The notes under the pieces: model-generated | Databases searched by the model: none | What the model was told of the DNA's origin: nothing | The model's input: the letters and a program-made list of their open reading frames with translations, nothing else | Shown here: piece after piece, positions 4,830 to 5,959 of the stretch | Position numbering within the stretch: the first letter of the stretch is position 1 | Layout of the letters: the number at the start of each line of letters is the position of its first letter | Program-made: the position numbers and the translations under genes | Assembly: GCA_003662535.1 (NCBI GenBank) | Contig: QMYG01000040.1 | Span: 1-5,959 of the forward strand | DNA from: Candidatus Bathyarchaeota archaeon | GTDB lineage: Archaea > Thermoproteota > Bathyarchaeia > EX4484-135 > B24-G1 | Reading direction: 5' to 3' | Length of the DNA stretch: 5,959 nt

Positions 4830-5959
4830 TCACCCTTTTTCGCCAGCCCCCTCCAGCACCTCCATCCTCGACAAGACGCCGGAGGTAAGCTCCAAGCCGA
4901 AAGGCCCCATCCTCGCATAGAGGTCGTAAAGCCTAACACGCATACCAACAACAAGCCCCTCAGCGGCCTGCGCAAGGTCCCTCCACAAAGAAACCCTAAT
5001 CCTCCCAGTGTCGTCTCGGAGATAAAAACTAGCTACGGAGGCCTCCCCACGAAACGTGGAAACCTCCCTAAACTCAGGCACACTATCAACAACACCACAA
5101 ACAGTGTAGGTCCTGCCCTCCCTTATCTCAGAAATGGGCGTCTCCCGAACCTCAACCTCAGGAAAACCGCTAAACCCGGGAATCTCAGGATTAACCTCAA
5201 CGACGCCCCTACGCCCCAAATTCAACCCGACGCGGCCCAAACGCTCCCTAGTGTAAGCCCCCCGAACCAAAAGCAAGTCTCCGGGCTTCACCCTGCCAAT
5301 AAGCTCCGTCTTCTCGTCCCAAAGGCTCAAGTCTACCACACCCGTATCGTCTCGGACGATCAGGGTAGCTACACGGCCCTCGCCTCCGCCGGGCCTCTGA
5401 AAACTCCGCACCTCGCCTACACGAACAACCTCGACCAAAACGTCTACCTCCTGAAGCCCGGGCCTCAGCTCAGAGACCTTCGTGATTCCCATTATCGGGG
5501 AGATAGAGGGCGCCTGGCCGGCTTCAAGCCTCCTCAAAAACCCCGCCCTATCCAGATGAAGCTCCAGCTCACCAGTAGCCTTCTCCCTAACCCTCGCATT
5601 CACAACCCTAACGCCGTCTCCCTCACTCAGCCCCTCAGCGTCGTCCACAGCCTCATTCCACAAAACGAGGTAGACGGTGCCAGTCTCGTCCGCAATACGT
5701 AGACGCATAACCCTGCCCTGACTACCGTCAGGCCTAGTAAAGGTGTAAACCTGCCCCAAGCTCCTAACAACGCCGTCCACAGAAGCCACACCCATGCTGG
5801 CCTTAACCTCTCCAATCTTCACAACGCCGCTCTCTACTTCGGGGAAGTCCTCGGGCTTTATGTCAGGCGGGTTCACCTGAACCTCTCCCCTAAAACCGAC
5901 GTGGACCTCCACACCGCCCACGAGAGATTGCCTCGTGTAGCCGTGAACAACCCGAACTA
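4830..5959 (-). CDS. RPA-like single-stranded DNA-binding protein with multiple OB folds, N-terminus missing
   Basis: The frame runs open from the right edge (first full codon at 5957) to TGA at 4830-4832, giving 375 visible residues. The GTG at 5919-5921 is in frame but internal: the 12 codons before it encode VRVVHGYTRQSL, which matches an equivalent segment of a later domain, so the true start lies outside. Residues below count from that GTG. There is the tail of one OB fold (to ~18), then complete folds at about 36-131, 148-244 and 262-356. Each complete fold carries the archaeal RPA signature of a turn followed by a D-[ED]-T-G strand and a LVLW/LSLW/VSLW strand (78-88, 191-201, 303-313). 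Such proteins coat single-stranded DNA in replication and repair. No CxxC zinc finger is visible; the only Cys is C275. The C-terminus is short after the last fold. The coding strand is rich in G- and T-ending codons, opposite to iorB. Which RPA subtype it is cannot be told without the N-terminus. Confidence 0.88.
   Translation of the reverse strand, partial: VRVVHGYTRQSLVGGVEVHVGFRGEVQVNPPDIKPEDFPEVESGVVKIGEVKASMGVASVDGVVRSLGQVYTFTRPDGSQGRVMRLRIADETGTVYLVLWNEAVDDAEGLSEGDGVRVVNARVREKATGELELHLDRAGFLRRLEAGQAPSISPIMGITKVSELRPGLQEVDVLVEVVRVGEVRSFQRPGGGEGRVATLIVRDDTGVVDLSLWDEKTELIGRVKPGDLLLVRGAYTRERLGRVGLNLGRRGVVEVNPEIPGFSGFPEVEVRETPISEIREGRTYTVCGVVDSVPEFREVSTFRGEASVASFYLRDDTGRIRVSLWRDLAQAAEGLVVGMRVRLYDLYARMGPFGLELTSGVLSRMEVLEGAGEKG
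4836..4840 (+). terminator. Candidate T-tract terminator of iorAB
   Basis: TTTTT occurs 12 bases after the iorB stop, inside the last codons (Glu-Lys-Gly) of the convergent gene. The tract is short, so termination here is plausible but not certain. Confidence 0.4.

Noticed and set aside
5919..5921. GTG as the true start of the RPA-like gene
   Set aside because: The frame stays open to the window edge, and the 12 upstream codons encode residues homologous to a later OB fold, so the gene continues beyond the window.

Overview
The window reads as a stretch of chromosomal DNA from an archaeon. The evidence is an Alba chromatin protein, an archaeal-type pyruvate synthase beta subunit, a two-gene indolepyruvate:ferredoxin oxidoreductase, an archaeal-family class III aminotransferase, TATA-like promoter elements with short leaders, GGAGGTGA-type ribosome binding sites and T-tract 3' ends. 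The last gene is a single-stranded DNA-binding protein built from several OB folds (RPA-like). That argues against a typical Sulfolobus-like crenarchaeon, which uses a single-OB SSB, and fits euryarchaea or deep TACK lineages (Bathyarchaeia, Aigarchaea or Korarchaea type). This lineage placement is an inference with low certainty. Amino-acid fermentation and charged-residue-rich proteins suggest an anaerobic, possibly thermophilic lifestyle.

Layout, left to right. Positions 1-403 (+) hold the 3' end of porB. A short gap with TATA-like sequence and a near-perfect Shine-Dalgarno leads to alba (446-724, +). A 193-base non-coding stretch follows, with a G5/C5 inverted pair plus T-tract, a separate 6-bp hairpin, and a likely promoter. 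Next is a class III PLP-dependent aminotransferase (918-2264, +). A 79-base gap with a TTTAAAAAA element precedes iorA (2344-4227, +), which overlaps iorB (4224-4823, +) by four bases (ATGA). Six bases after iorB ends, the convergent RPA-like gene begins on the minus strand (4830 to beyond 5959). It is cut at its 5' end by the window edge.

The genes suggest a joint metabolic role. The aminotransferase (or a racemase of the same fold) could feed 2-oxo acids to ferredoxin oxidoreductases. IorAB oxidatively decarboxylates aryl 2-oxo acids to acyl-CoA and reduces ferredoxin, and PorB belongs to the parallel pyruvate enzyme. Alba and the RPA-like protein are nucleic-acid housekeeping proteins that happen to be adjacent.

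I did not find a convincing undescribed system. The points most worth a second look are the duplicated OB-fold architecture of the truncated RPA-like gene, a sharp strand-linked A/C versus G/T composition pattern that overrides gene direction, a four-cysteine insert in the aminotransferase, and an arginine at the usual acetyl-lysine position of Alba. No tRNA, rRNA, mobile element or CRISPR array was seen, and no gene-free stretch exceeds 300 bases.
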